A stretch of 64,000 bases of DNA from Stakelama sediminis (GTDB lineage: Bacteria > Pseudomonadota > Alphaproteobacteria > Sphingomonadales > Sphingomonadaceae), in assembly GCF_014199335.1 (NCBI RefSeq), contig NZ_JACIJI010000002.1, positions 434,001 through 498,000 on the forward strand. Direction: 5' to 3'. The position numbers and the translations under genes are program-made. This document shows positions 25,197-34,562 of the stretch, piece by piece (positions within the stretch are counted from its first letter, which is position 1; every line of letters begins with the position of its first letter). The notes beneath the pieces are model-generated. The model made no database searches and had not been told where the DNA came from. It saw only the letters and a program-made list of their open reading frames with translations.

Positions 25197-27587
25197 TTAG
25201 CCCTCCGCCAGAATGTCGCGCGCAGCCTCCGCAAGCTGCTGCACGGAAAAGGGTTTGGGCAGAAAGGCAACATTGTCGATGTCGATCGACTTGCGCAATT
25301 GTTCCTCGGCATAGCCTGACATGAACAGAATCGGCAGATCGGGAAAGCGTTTGCGGAAATGCCGGGCCATGGTCGGGCCATCCATCGCGGGCATCACGAC
25401 GTCGGAGATCAGCAGGTCGATCGCCAGTTCATCGCTCAGCAGCTCGACCGCAGCTTCGCCATTTTCGGCGGTGATGACCGTATAGCCCTGACGCGTCAGC
25501 GCGCGTTCGGCGATTGCACGCACCATATCCTCATCCTCGACCACCAGAATGGTGCCGCTACCCCACAGGTCGCCCGCTTTCGGCTTCTGGCTGAGCGGCG
25601 TGGCAGCCTTGTCGCCCGACGTCGCGCGATGAACCGGCAGATAGATGGTGAAGATCGCCCCCTGGCCTAGGGGCGATTCGGCGAAGATATAACCGCCCGA
25701 CTGTTTGACGATGCCATAGACGGTCGAAAGCCCTAGTCCGGTCCCCTTCCCGACCTCCTTGGTCGTGTAGAAGGGTTCGAAAATCTTGCCGAGCGCTTCG
25801 GGCGGGATGCCGCTTCCGGTATCGGAGATAACCAGCGCGGTATAATCCGCGACCGGCAGCACGTCATCGCCCATATGACGCACATCGGCGGCGGCAACCG
25901 CGCGGGTGCGGATGGTGAGCGTTCCGCCGCCATTGGGGTGTTTCGACAGCATGGCATCGCGTGCATTGACCGCAAGGTTGACGATCACCTGCTCCAACTG
26001 GCCGGGATCGGCACGCACCGCGCCCAGATTGCGGCCATGCTGGACCACTAGTTGCACCGTCTCACCCAACAGCCGTTTGAGCAGGTTGGATACTTCCGAC
26101 ACGACATCGGGCAGTTGCAGCACCTGCGGGCGTAGCGTCTGTTGCCGCGAAAAGGCGAGCAATTGCCGGGTCAGGCTGGCGGCGCGGTTCGAATTGGCCC
26201 GAATTTGCTGAATATCGTCATAATCGCTGTCGCCCGGCGCATGGCGCATCATCATCAGGTCGCAATGGCCCAGAATGGCGGTCAGGATATTGTTGAAGTC
26301 GTGCGCCACTCCGCCGGCAAGTTGCCCCACCGCCTGCATTTTCGTCGCCTGCGCCACCTGACGCTTCAGCCGGTTTTCTTCGCCCGAATCCTTCAGCGTC
26401 AACAATACCGCAGCATCGCCCAGCCCGCGCGCGCCCGCCACCGTCATCGCCACCGGCTCTTCGCTGCGCCCCTTCAGGCGGATGGTGATGTCGGTGGCGT
26501 GCGATGCCCCATTGGCGAAACGACGAACGAGGTCGGCCAGCGCTGCCTTGTCCTCGCGCACCACCAGATCGCCGGGATAAAGCGGCGGATTGGCGGTGTT
26601 GACGTCGGCCGAGCGCGTGAAAGCGTCGTTCATGTAGAGGAAGCGGCCATCGCGATCGATCAGCGCCATACCGACCGGCATCAGCGACACCAGCGCGCGG
26701 ACATTGGCACCCGCATGCATCGGCTGCGCCTCTACACCCGCATTTTCTTCGTCGATCAGCGCCAGCAGGATCGGCCCGTCCTCCTTCTCGTCAAGGGGAA
26801 CCTGCAACAACCGCAGAGGCGTACCGTCCATGCCTTCGCGCTCGAAGCGCACAAGACCGCGATGATCGGTAATCAGAAACCGGGCGAAATCCCGGCCTTC
26901 GATGGATGCCGTCTCGCTTCCCATCGCGCGCATCCGGAACACGGTATTGGCGGCGCGTATCCGGCCATCTGGCTCGATCGCCACTGCCATGATGCCCGCG
27001 ACGGCGAGCCGCTGCCCGGCAGCGCCCGCGATCATCGCGTCGAGCTGGCGTGGAACAGCGCCGCTGACACCGCGCTCAAAGCGCCAGACGAGCATCTCGC
27101 CAGCTTTTTCCATTCGGACGACCATCGGCGTCCCGTCCGTGAGCGCAATCGTCACCGACTTCTGTCCGTCCTGCCATGTGGAACGGGCTGCGCGGGACAA
27201 CAGCCGTTCGCCCTCTCCGGCCAATGGCAACGCCGGTGGCGTGGGGCAGCCCTGGAAAACGGCCTCATAGGCACCATTGGCGCATATCAGGCGACCGGCA
27301 CGATCGGTTACGGCCACCGGGTCGCCGCTTGCTGCGATCAGCGCATGGGTGAGCGTCCAGTCGATGCCCGGTTCGGGCGGCGTCACCTCACCGGACAACC
27401 TCTGCCAGCCGTACAGGCTTGCCGTTACCAGCGCTCCCGCAGCGACAAAGCCAAGACCGACATACAGGTCACGTACCAGCAAGAGTATGATAACCGATGC
27501 CGCCAGCCCGCAAATCAGCGGGATCAGCAACGGAGCCATGGCCCGAAGGCGCGATTCAGATTCAGGGTCGGGTGCGATCGATGCCAT
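25197..27587 (-). CDS. cckA: Cell-cycle hybrid histidine kinase CckA
   Basis: Hybrid kinase that in alphaproteobacteria phosphorylates CtrA through ChpT. The 796 residues have two N-terminal membrane helices (about 17-55), two PAS-like regions (around 85-180 and 290-400), a HisKA box with GGVAHDFNNILTAILGH, a HATPase domain (SDTGSGIP, GTGLGLSTVYGIV) and a C-terminal receiver with Asp in LLISDVVMP and Lys in FLPKPF. This domain order is diagnostic. CtrA, ChpT and DivL are not in the window. The receiver gene at 24801 follows on the same strand. Confidence 0.93.
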   Translation of the reverse strand: MASIAPDPESESRLRAMAPLLIPLICGLAASVIILLLVRDLYVGLGFVAAGALVTASLYGWQRLSGEVTPPEPGIDWTLTHALIAASGDPVAVTDRAGRLICANGAYEAVFQGCPTPPALPLAGEGERLLSRAARSTWQDGQKSVTIALTDGTPMVVRMEKAGEMLVWRFERGVSGAVPRQLDAMIAGAAGQRLAVAGIMAVAIEPDGRIRAANTVFRMRAMGSETASIEGRDFARFLITDHRGLVRFEREGMDGTPLRLLQVPLDEKEDGPILLALIDEENAGVEAQPMHAGANVRALVSLMPVGMALIDRDGRFLYMNDAFTRSADVNTANPPLYPGDLVVREDKAALADLVRRFANGASHATDITIRLKGRSEEPVAMTVAGARGLGDAAVLLTLKDSGEENRLKRQVAQATKMQAVGQLAGGVAHDFNNILTAILGHCDLMMMRHAPGDSDYDDIQQIRANSNRAASLTRQLLAFSRQQTLRPQVLQLPDVVSEVSNLLKRLLGETVQLVVQHGRNLGAVRADPGQLEQVIVNLAVNARDAMLSKHPNGGGTLTIRTRAVAAADVRHMGDDVLPVADYTALVISDTGSGIPPEALGKIFEPFYTTKEVGKGTGLGLSTVYGIVKQSGGYIFAESPLGQGAIFTIYLPVHRATSGDKAATPLSQKPKAGDLWGSGTILVVEDEDMVRAIAERALTRQGYTVITAENGEAAVELLSDELAIDLLISDVVMPAMDGPTMARHFRKRFPDLPILFMSGYAEEQLRKSIDIDNVAFLPKPFSVQQLAEAARDILAEG

Positions 27588-27624
27588 AGAATCGCGTGAT
27601 GTGCGCCCGCACGGACGGGGTCAA

Positions 27625-27658
27625 GAAAAAGGGCGGACGATCAACGACCATCCGCCCT
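27625..27658 (-). terminator. Rho-independent terminator after the M13 peptidase
   Basis: AGGGCGGA (27630-27637) pairs with TCCGCCCT (27651-27658). On the minus strand the stem is followed directly by TTTTT (27629-27625). It separates the peptidase gene from cckA. Confidence 0.88.
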
Positions 27659-27665
27659 ATTCCTG

Positions 27666-29756
27666 TTACCAGATGTGTACCCGCTTGTTCGGAGCAAGGT
27701 ACATCTTCTCACCCGGCTTCACATGATAGGCAGCATACCAGGGGGCGAGGTTACGCACGACCCATACCCGCTCACGCGAGGGCGAATGCGGGTCGGTCAG
27801 CAACCGCCGTTCCAGCGTCGCTTCACGATATTTGCGCCGCCAGACCTGCGCCCAGCCAAGATAGAAGCGCTGATCGGCAGTGTAACCGTCGATCACCTTC
27901 GGCTTCTTACCGTGCAGCGAGGCGATATAGGCGTCGTGCGCCACGGTCAGCCCGGCAAGATCGGCAATATTTTCGCCCAGCGTCAGCTTGCCGTTCACAT
28001 GCTTGCCCGGCAGCGGCTCATAGGCGTCGTACTGCGCGACGAGCTGCGCCGTCCGCTCCTTGAACGCCTTGACGTCGGCGGGCGTCCACCAGGTCGTCAG
28101 CCGGCCATGCGCATCATATTTCGATCCCTGATCGTCAAAATGATGGCTCATTTCATGGCCGATCACCGCACCGATACCACCATAATTGATCGCAGGGTCG
28201 GCATGGGGGTCAAAGAAGGGCGGTTGCAGGATCGCTGCCGGGAATACGATCTCGACCATGCCCGGATTGGCATAGGCGTTCACCGTCATCGGGGTCATGC
28301 CCCATTCCCAGCGATACAGCCCCTTGCCGAGCTTGCTCATATTATAGTCATGCCGCCACTGATTGGCGCGAAGTTCGTTGCCGAACGCATCACCCGACCT
28401 GATGACCAGCGACGAATAATCGTGCCACTTGTCCGGATAGCCGATCTTCGGCGTGAACGCGGCAAGCTTCTGGAGCGCCTTGACCTTGGTCTGCGGCGAC
28501 ATCCAGTCGAGTTTTTTGATACGCCGTCCCATCGCCGCGATGATGTTCTTCACCATCTTGTCGGCAGCCGCCTTTGCTTCCGGCGGGAAATAGCGCGCGA
28601 CATATTGTTTCGAGACATCGTCGGCGAGTGCCGAGGACACGAAATCCACACCGCGTTTCCAGCGCGCCTGCTGTTCCGGCGTGCCGGACAATTTCGTGCC
28701 GTAGAACGCGAAATGCTCGGTATCGAACGGTGTCGGCAGTACGTCCGAATAATCGTCCAGCGACCGCACCAGCAACTGGTCCTTCAGCACGTCGAGCGGG
28801 GTCGCCGCGATCAGCTTCGCCTCCCCCGTAATCGCACTGGGCTGGGCGACGATGACGTCCTTCACGTCGCCTGCGCCCGCTGCCTTGTAATAGGCTGCAA
28901 AATCGAATCCCGGTGCCGACTGCTCCAGTTGGGCGAGCGTCATTTTATTGTATGTCTTGTCGGAATCGCGACTTTCGACGCGGGTCCAGTGCGCTTCGGC
29001 AAAGCCGGTTTCAAGCTGAAGGATCGCTTTGGCGCGAGCTTCGGCATTGCCCTCACCCGCGAGCGCCAGCATCTTCGCCATGTGCGTGACATAGGCATCG
29101 CGGATGTCGGCGAATTTCGGATCCTGCGACAAATAATATTCACGGTCGGGAAGGCCGGTGCCGCCCTGACGCAGGTTCATCGCGTAATAATCGGGATTCT
29201 TGTCATCCTGACCGACATAGGTACCGAACGGAATGCTGATCCCGTTGCGGTCGGCGGTAGCGACAAGGGCGGCATAACCGTCCTTGCTATTTAGTGCCTT
29301 GATCGTATTCAGCCATGACTGGATCGGAGCCAGTCCTTTGCCGTCGATCGCACGCTGGTCGAGGAAGGTGGCATAGGCGGTTCCGATTTTTGAATTCGGG
29401 TTCTTTTCCGCTTCCTGCAGGATCGTCCGCGTCCGCGCCTGCGACAGATCGCTCAGCTTGCTGAACAAACCATAGCTGGATTTGTCGGCCGGAATGACGG
29501 CATTCTGCATCCAGGTGCCATTGGCATATTTGTAGAAGCCGTTGCCCGGAAGAACCGCCTTGTCCATGCCGGATTCGTCAAATCCGAAGGCGCCGATCTC
29601 CGGCTTTTCGTTCGCAGCCACCGGCGTTGGTGCCGGAGCAGTCACCGTTTTGGGCGCTGCCGTCATGGCAGTGTCGGTGGTCGAAGCGGTAGTAGTGCAA
29701 CCTGCGGCCAGGGCAGACCCGGCAAGCAGGGAAACAGCAATCAGTGAACGCCGCAT
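27666..29756 (-). CDS. M13 family metallopeptidase, lipoprotein
   Basis: Neprilysin/PepO-type zinc endopeptidase of 696 residues. A lipoprotein signal with cysteine in LAAGCTTT predicts export and lipid anchoring. The zinc site is VIGHEMSHHFDDQG with the third ligand in ENIADLAGL, and the C-terminal substrate-side motif is NLAPWYAAYHV. The length fits the full M13 fold with N-terminal helical domain. It stands alone, flanked by a strong terminator. Its physiological peptide targets are unknown. Confidence 0.94.
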   Translation of the reverse strand: MRRSLIAVSLLAGSALAAGCTTTASTTDTAMTAAPKTVTAPAPTPVAANEKPEIGAFGFDESGMDKAVLPGNGFYKYANGTWMQNAVIPADKSSYGLFSKLSDLSQARTRTILQEAEKNPNSKIGTAYATFLDQRAIDGKGLAPIQSWLNTIKALNSKDGYAALVATADRNGISIPFGTYVGQDDKNPDYYAMNLRQGGTGLPDREYYLSQDPKFADIRDAYVTHMAKMLALAGEGNAEARAKAILQLETGFAEAHWTRVESRDSDKTYNKMTLAQLEQSAPGFDFAAYYKAAGAGDVKDVIVAQPSAITGEAKLIAATPLDVLKDQLLVRSLDDYSDVLPTPFDTEHFAFYGTKLSGTPEQQARWKRGVDFVSSALADDVSKQYVARYFPPEAKAAADKMVKNIIAAMGRRIKKLDWMSPQTKVKALQKLAAFTPKIGYPDKWHDYSSLVIRSGDAFGNELRANQWRHDYNMSKLGKGLYRWEWGMTPMTVNAYANPGMVEIVFPAAILQPPFFDPHADPAINYGGIGAVIGHEMSHHFDDQGSKYDAHGRLTTWWTPADVKAFKERTAQLVAQYDAYEPLPGKHVNGKLTLGENIADLAGLTVAHDAYIASLHGKKPKVIDGYTADQRFYLGWAQVWRRKYREATLERRLLTDPHSPSRERVWVVRNLAPWYAAYHVKPGEKMYLAPNKRVHIW

Positions 29757-29834
29757 GGTGTTCCTTTGCGATATCGAATTAAAACAGATGTCCCCCCAAG
29801 GGTTGGGACTGTCTTAACTCCATCACACGCACAG

Positions 29835-30398
29835 TCAAACCGCTTTGCGACGCCGCTTTTTCCATTTGCGTGCGATCCACAACCGCCACAGGACGGAACT
29901 GACCACATATCCCAGCACGCTCGAAACAACTGCAATCGTCACCAATCCGATGATCGTTGCAGGCCCGGCCTGGGCGAACAGCCAGTGGATCCAGCCGGGG
30001 CTGTCGTTCACATTGGCTGCGATCGGCGCACCGGGAACCCGGGCATCAAGCTGCAATATCCAGGTGCCCACCTTATAGGCTAGCCAGTAAAGCGGCGCCA
30101 TGGTGATCGGATTGGTCACGAAGGTGGTCAGCGCGGCCGCCGGAATATTTGCCCGCAAAGGAAAGGCCAGCACCGCAGCCAGCGGAATTTGCGCCAGCGG
30201 TACCAGCACCCCGGCCAGCAGCCCCAGCGCCACGCCGCGCGGCACCGAGCGGCGGGTAAAACGCCATAGCGGCGGCGCAAGCACACGATGGGCAACCGGA
30301 CGAAGCCAGCGATTACCCTCCATGCTCTCCCGTGTCGGGACGGCGCGGCGTGCCCTGCCCTTCGCACGATGGAACAGCGAAGGTTTATCCGCGGTCAC
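29835..30398 (-). CDS. DUF2062 domain membrane protein
   Basis: Conserved membrane protein of 187 residues from the GTG at 30398; an ATG at 30326 (MEGNRW) is the other candidate. The DUF2062 core reads [37 protein letters not shown] with the family [20 protein letters not shown] motif, then a second hydrophobic pair (about 140-170) and a basic tail [10 protein letters not shown]. It overlaps the smpB 3' end by 14 bases on the same strand. The function of the family is not established. Confidence 0.83.
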   Translation of the reverse strand: MTADKPSLFHRAKGRARRAVPTRESMEGNRWLRPVAHRVLAPPLWRFTRRSVPRGVALGLLAGVLVPLAQIPLAAVLAFPLRANIPAAALTTFVTNPITMAPLYWLAYKVGTWILQLDARVPGAPIAANVNDSPGWIHWLFAQAGPATIIGLVTIAVVSSVLGYVVSSVLWRLWIARKWKKRRRKAV

Positions 30399-30867
30399 GC
30401 AATAGCCGCTGCTGCTCGCGCTTCCAGTCCCGCTCCTTGATCGTCTCGCGCTTGTCATGCGCTTTCTTGCCCTTTGCCAGCGCCAGTTCGACCTTCGCCC
30501 GACCACGCGCATTGAAATATACTGTCAGGGGAACGAGCGTCATACCTTCACGCGCGACCGCACCGTGAAGCTTGTTTATCTCGCGTTCGTGAAGGAGCAA
30601 TTTACGCGGACGTCGCGGTTCGTGATTAAACCGGTTGCCGTGGCTGAATTCGGGAACGTTCGAATTGATCAGCCAGACCTCTGAATCGCGCACTTCTGCA
30701 TAGCTTTCGGCAATCGAACCTTCCCCGAACCGCAGCGATTTCACTTCGGTGCCGGTCAGCGCGATACCAGCCTCATATGTGTCCTGAATCGCATAGTCGA
30801 AACGGGCGCGCCGGTTTTCGGCGACGATCTTCTTCTTGTCGAAACTGTCGTGACGCGGTCTGGCCAT
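30385..30867 (-). CDS. smpB: SsrA-binding protein SmpB
   Basis: Partner of tmRNA in trans-translation, rescuing stalled ribosomes. The 160 residues have the beta-barrel core with [19 protein letters not shown] and [13 protein letters not shown], and the basic C-terminal tail ([20 protein letters not shown]) that reads the empty A site. No ssrA gene was found in the window. It lies downstream of dapA with a hairpin in the gap. Confidence 0.96.
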   Translation of the reverse strand: MARPRHDSFDKKKIVAENRRARFDYAIQDTYEAGIALTGTEVKSLRFGEGSIAESYAEVRDSEVWLINSNVPEFSHGNRFNHEPRRPRKLLLHEREINKLHGAVAREGMTLVPLTVYFNARGRAKVELALAKGKKAHDKRETIKERDWKREQQRLLRDRG

Positions 30868-30881
30868 AAGGCGCGCGATGT

Positions 30882-30910
30882 AGGACGCCCTTCGCCGGAA
30901 GGGAAGTCCT
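30882..30910 (-). terminator. Hairpin between dapA and smpB
   Basis: AGGAC-CCCTTC arms pair with GAAGGG-GTCCT around loop GCCG, with a small internal loop, giving an 11-bp stem. There is no T-run on the minus strand, so it may be a weak or Rho-aided end of the dapA transcript, or a processing site. Confidence 0.4.
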
Positions 30911-30941
30911 GTCTCACCCGGATCCGTAATGGTCTATGCGT

Positions 30942-31820
30942 TCAGATCAGTCCGGCGTGTTCCAGTGCCGCATCGACGATTGCGCGCGCGGCATCGCTTG
31001 CCGGTGTCATCGGCAACCGCAACTCCGTCGGAAAACCGGGACGCACGCGGCCAAGTGCATATTTGACCGGTCCCGGCGAAGCATCGGCGAACAGCGCGCC
31101 ATGCAGCGGAAACAGCCGATCCTGATATTCAAGCGCCTTTGCATACTCGCCGGCGGCACAGGCTGCCTGAAACTCCGCACACAATTTCGGGGCGACATTA
31201 GCGGTCACCGAAACGCAGCCGACCCCACCCATCGCCATGAATGCAAGCGCCATGTCGTCATTACCCGACAACTGACAGAAATTCGCCCCGCACGCTGCGC
31301 GCTGCGCCGACACCCGCTGAACGACGCCGCTGGCATCTTTCACCCCCGCTACCGTCGGACATGCTTCGGCGATCCGGCCCATGGTTTCAACCGCAATGTC
31401 GGTGACGGTGCGGCCAGGAACATTATAAAGAATGACCGGCAGATCGCATGCCTGCGTCACCGCTTCGAAGTGCCGGAAAATCCCTTCCTGACTGGGGCGG
31501 TTATAGTAAGGCGGCACCATCAGCGCGGCATCGGCCCCCGCCTCCTGTGCGGCCTTGATGTTCTCGATCGCCACCCGCGTATCGTTCGACCCGGCGCCTG
31601 CCAGCACCTTCACGCGCCCCGCCGCCTGCTCCACACAGACGCGCACTACACGGAAATGCTCTTCCTTGGGCATGGTTGCCGCTTCACCGGTCGTGCCGCA
31701 GGGAACCAGTGCCGCTGAACCCTGCTCGATTTGCCAGTCGATCAGCGCGCGATAGGCTTTCTCATCGAACTCGCCATTGCGGAACGGCGTGACGAGTGCG
31801 GGGATAGAGCCTGAAAACAT
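30942..31820 (-). CDS. dapA: 4-hydroxy-tetrahydrodipicolinate synthase
   Basis: First committed enzyme of the diaminopimelate/lysine branch: condenses pyruvate with aspartate semialdehyde. From the ATG at 31820 (MFSGSIPALVTPF) it has 292 residues. The motif CGTTGEAATM binds pyruvate, the Schiff-base Lys is in VAGVKDASG and the catalytic Tyr in ILYNVPGRT. An in-frame GTG at 31853 is less likely. It is divergent from the slt gene, with about 59 bases between the chosen starts. Confidence 0.95.
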   Translation of the reverse strand: MFSGSIPALVTPFRNGEFDEKAYRALIDWQIEQGSAALVPCGTTGEAATMPKEEHFRVVRVCVEQAAGRVKVLAGAGSNDTRVAIENIKAAQEAGADAALMVPPYYNRPSQEGIFRHFEAVTQACDLPVILYNVPGRTVTDIAVETMGRIAEACPTVAGVKDASGVVQRVSAQRAACGANFCQLSGNDDMALAFMAMGGVGCVSVTANVAPKLCAEFQAACAAGEYAKALEYQDRLFPLHGALFADASPGPVKYALGRVRPGFPTELRLPMTPASDAARAIVDAALEHAGLI

Positions 31821-31879
31821 GCGACGAATTGCTCCTGACGGGGAAATATTCACTAGCCAATAAGGTTCGATTCCGTATC

Positions 31880-33868
31880 ATGTCCAGCATGGTAGTAACG
31901 GCTTTAAAAAGCGCGCTCCTATTGGCAAGCGCATCCGGAATCGCACTGACCACCTCTGCCGCGCCGCCGCCGCCTGCGCAACCCATGCAAACCGCTTCCG
32001 TGACGAACGACGCGGAGCTGGCAAATTCGATCGCCGAATGGGAAAGCCTGCGCAAGTCTGGCAGCACCCGGTTCGCCGATTATGCCGCCTTCCTTCTTGC
32101 CCATCCCGGCTGGCCGGATTCGAAACGGATGCGCATCGCCGCCGAAGGCGCGATGGACCAAGGCTATTCTCCTGGTTTTGCCGTACAGTTTTTCAAGAAA
32201 TACCCTCCGCTGACGTCAACCGGCCGTGTGCAATATGCCGAGGCGCTGCTCGCCAATGGTGACACGGCGGCAGCCGATGTCGCCGCGCGCGACGCATGGC
32301 GCGCCGGTGTGATGCGGTCGAGCGACGAGGCGTCGATTCTCGGTGGTTTTGCAAGCGCGCTGACCCCTGCCGATTACGATGCGCGCATGGACACCCTTTT
32401 GTGGCAGGGTGCCACCAGTTCGGCCGGACGTGTGCTGGCGATGGTGTCACCGCAGGCGCGTCCGGTGCTTGCCGCGCGCCTCGCCTTCCGCACCAATTCG
32501 CCGACCGCCTCCGATCTGGATGCAGCAGTGATCGGCGCCGGACGTGCGGACGCAGGCTTTATCGCGGATCGTGCGGCATGGCTGCGTAACTCGGGCAACA
32601 GTCCGGAGGCGCGCACCTATCTCGCTAATCGCCCGACACTGGTTACGCGGCCCAGCGATCCCGAAAAATGGTATGAAGTGCTGCTGGCGAATGCGCGCGC
32701 GGCCGAACATGACGGGCAATATGAACTGGCCTATCGGATTGCCAGCCGGGTCGACGACGCCTATCCGGCCGGAACCGACGTCAGCACCAAATCCTATGGC
32801 GAGCGCGACGATTATACGAGCCTCGTCTGGCTGGCGGGCACGGTGGCGATGCAGGATTTGCACCGCCCCGCCGACGCGATCGGCATGTTCGAACGCTATG
32901 GCAATGCGTCGCAAACTCCGCAGACCCGTTCCAAAGGACGCTATTGGGCGGGACGCGCAGCCCAGGCGGCTGGAAAACAGCAGCTTGCGTCGAATTTCTA
33001 TCAGCAGGCGGCAGGCTATCCGGATCTCTATTACGGCCAGCTTGCGAAAGAGAGGATGCACGAACCGCTGGTCGCACCGACGCAAACCGGCCCGGCCAAT
33101 GTCTCCCCCCTACTGCGGCAGGTCTTCTATTCCAGCGAAGTCGTGAAAGCCGCCGAATATCTCGGCCGTACCGGCGACTGGCGCGATCAGACCGCCTTTG
33201 TACGCCAGATTGCGATGGATGCGAAAACCGACGACGATCATGCGCTGGCAATCGAACTGTCGCACCAGATCAAGCGTCCCGACCTCGGCGTGATGATCGG
33301 TCGCAGTGCGATGAAAAACGGGCTGACCGACTATAACGCAGCCGGATATCCGGCAGTGGCCGTGCCTGCCGGATATCAGAATGACTGGACGATGATCCAC
33401 GCGATCGCCCGGCAGGAGAGCCAGTTCGATCGCGCTGCAATCAGCCACGCCGGTGCGCGCGGGCTGATGCAGTTGATGCCCGCAACCGCGCGCGAAGCGG
33501 CCGGGAAGCTCGGTCTTGCCTATAGCTCGGACTCGCTGACCCGCGATCCGCAATATAATATCCAGCTTGGTTCCAGCTATTTTCAGCGAATGCTGAGCTA
33601 TTATGACGGCAGCTATCCGCTGGCGGTAGCGGCGTATAATGCCGGGCCGGGTAATGTGAACAAGTGGATCCGCGCCAACGGCGATCCGCGTACGGCAGGT
33701 GTGGATATGGTCGAATGGATCGAGGAGATCCCGATCTACGAAACAAAGAATTACGTCCAGCGCGTGCTGGAAAATGCTGTCGTCTATGACCTGCTCAATC
33801 CGCAACACGCCAATTCGAAGGGGCCGGACAACCTGTCCTGGTACTTGGGCAAAACCACGCCGGGCTGA
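31880..33868 (+). CDS. slt: Soluble lytic murein transglycosylase, Slt70 type
   Basis: Periplasmic peptidoglycan exo-lytic transglycosylase. The 662 residues from ATG 31880 (or 31889) carry a signal sequence, a long alpha-superhelical doughnut (TPR-like, about residues 40-450), and a C-terminal lysozyme-like domain with catalytic Glu in AIARQESQFD, then GARGLMQLMPATA and AVAAYNAGPGNVNKW. This domain order is typical of Slt70. It is divergent from dapA and followed by a 329-base gap. Confidence 0.94.
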   Translation: MSSMVVTALKSALLLASASGIALTTSAAPPPPAQPMQTASVTNDAELANSIAEWESLRKSGSTRFADYAAFLLAHPGWPDSKRMRIAAEGAMDQGYSPGFAVQFFKKYPPLTSTGRVQYAEALLANGDTAAADVAARDAWRAGVMRSSDEASILGGFASALTPADYDARMDTLLWQGATSSAGRVLAMVSPQARPVLAARLAFRTNSPTASDLDAAVIGAGRADAGFIADRAAWLRNSGNSPEARTYLANRPTLVTRPSDPEKWYEVLLANARAAEHDGQYELAYRIASRVDDAYPAGTDVSTKSYGERDDYTSLVWLAGTVAMQDLHRPADAIGMFERYGNASQTPQTRSKGRYWAGRAAQAAGKQQLASNFYQQAAGYPDLYYGQLAKERMHEPLVAPTQTGPANVSPLLRQVFYSSEVVKAAEYLGRTGDWRDQTAFVRQIAMDAKTDDDHALAIELSHQIKRPDLGVMIGRSAMKNGLTDYNAAGYPAVAVPAGYQNDWTMIHAIARQESQFDRAAISHAGARGLMQLMPATAREAAGKLGLAYSSDSLTRDPQYNIQLGSSYFQRMLSYYDGSYPLAVAAYNAGPGNVNKWIRANGDPRTAGVDMVEWIEEIPIYETKNYVQRVLENAVVYDLLNPQHANSKGPDNLSWYLGKTTPG

Positions 33869-34197
33869 TTCGTTACGCTTAGGATTTTCCGCTAGGGATT
33901 CCTGCTTCACCTGACTGCGAAGCGCTTTCTTCCGATGCTTGTGACTCCGTTGATCGGCAGGTGAGAACGCCCTGACTGACAAGTCGTCGATTTACCTTAG
34001 GAAAGGCCGTGTTTACCGATCCGGGAAGGAACGGATTAAACCTTTCGTCTACTTTGTACGTAATGCGAACGGGCGAAGTCGCAGGGTGACCGATCCGGAG
34101 CGGTACCAATAACGATACCTGAAAGGCCGATAAACCGGGAAATGCCAGGCATTTTTCGGAACGATGACGTTCATCCCAACTCCTATGGAGTATGAAG
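33869..34197. other. 329-base intergenic region, no gene seen
   Basis: Between slt and the His/Gly-rich gene. I see no ORF with family similarity, no tRNA and no recognised RNA. It contains short dyads such as ATCCG/CGGAT around 34018-34035 and AAATGCC-A-GGCATTT near 34139-34153. A GGAAC at 34028 resembles an EcfG -35 element but has no CGTT at 16-17 bases. The ribosome site GGAG before 34198 is at the right end. Confidence 0.5.
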
Positions 34198-34512
34198 ATG
34201 AAATCACGACTTAAATTTGTACCTTTTGCGATCGTCGGCGGTATGGCCCTGATCGCTTTTGCATCCCCCGCAAGTGCGAAAGAGCCGATGCGTGCCGGCA
34301 GCGCCATGCAGTCGGCCCGCATGCATTCAGTAGCGCTGCACGGGCCGACATCGAAATGGGTGACCGGTTGGACCGATCCCCGCGGATGGTATCATGGCAA
34401 TGGATACGGTTACGGCCGCAGTCATGGGCACGGCTACGGGCACGGGCACGGGCACGGAAATGGCCATGGCAATGGTGGCGGCCATGGACACCCTGCAGCC
34501 CCGGCTGAATGA
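34198..34512 (+). CDS. Small secreted His/Gly-rich protein
   Basis: 104 residues. The signal peptide is clear: basic start MKSRLK, hydrophobic core FVPFAIVGGMALIAFA, cleavage near ASPASA. The mature part ends in a low-complexity tail of Gly-His, Gly-Tyr and Gly-Asn units (about residues 63-98), encoded by imperfect 6-base repeats. Clusters of His suggest binding of nickel, zinc or copper, but no family is recognised. I chose the ATG at 34198 because GGAG is seven bases upstream; the ATG at 34192 is too close to it. It could be a metal buffer or an envelope stress protein. Confidence 0.75.
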   Translation: MKSRLKFVPFAIVGGMALIAFASPASAKEPMRAGSAMQSARMHSVALHGPTSKWVTGWTDPRGWYHGNGYGYGRSHGHGYGHGHGHGNGHGNGGGHGHPAAPAE

Positions 34513-34515
34513 ATA

Positions 34516-34562
34516 GGGTCATGACAGAAGCCGCTCTTGCAGCTAATTTTCTGTCATGGCCC
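34516..34562 (+). promoter_or_regulatory. Long inverted repeat overlapping the greB start
   Basis: GGGTCATGACAGAA (34516-34529) pairs with TTCTGTCATGGCCC (34549-34562), 14 bp with one G-T wobble and a 19-base loop. The greB ATG (34556) is in the right arm. The span also holds ATGACA (34521) and TAATTT (34544) 17 bases apart, a possible sigma-70 promoter with transcription starting near the ATG. It could instead end transcription from the upstream gene. Confidence 0.5.

Noticed and set aside
27675..29294. 539-residue plus-strand open frame over the M13 peptidase
   Set aside because: Antisense shadow; the opposite strand has HEMSHH zinc site, lipobox and terminator.
34028..34052. EcfG-type promoter (GGAAC with CGTT)
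   Set aside because: The GGAAC has only a CGTC at 13 bases; spacing and -10 do not fit.
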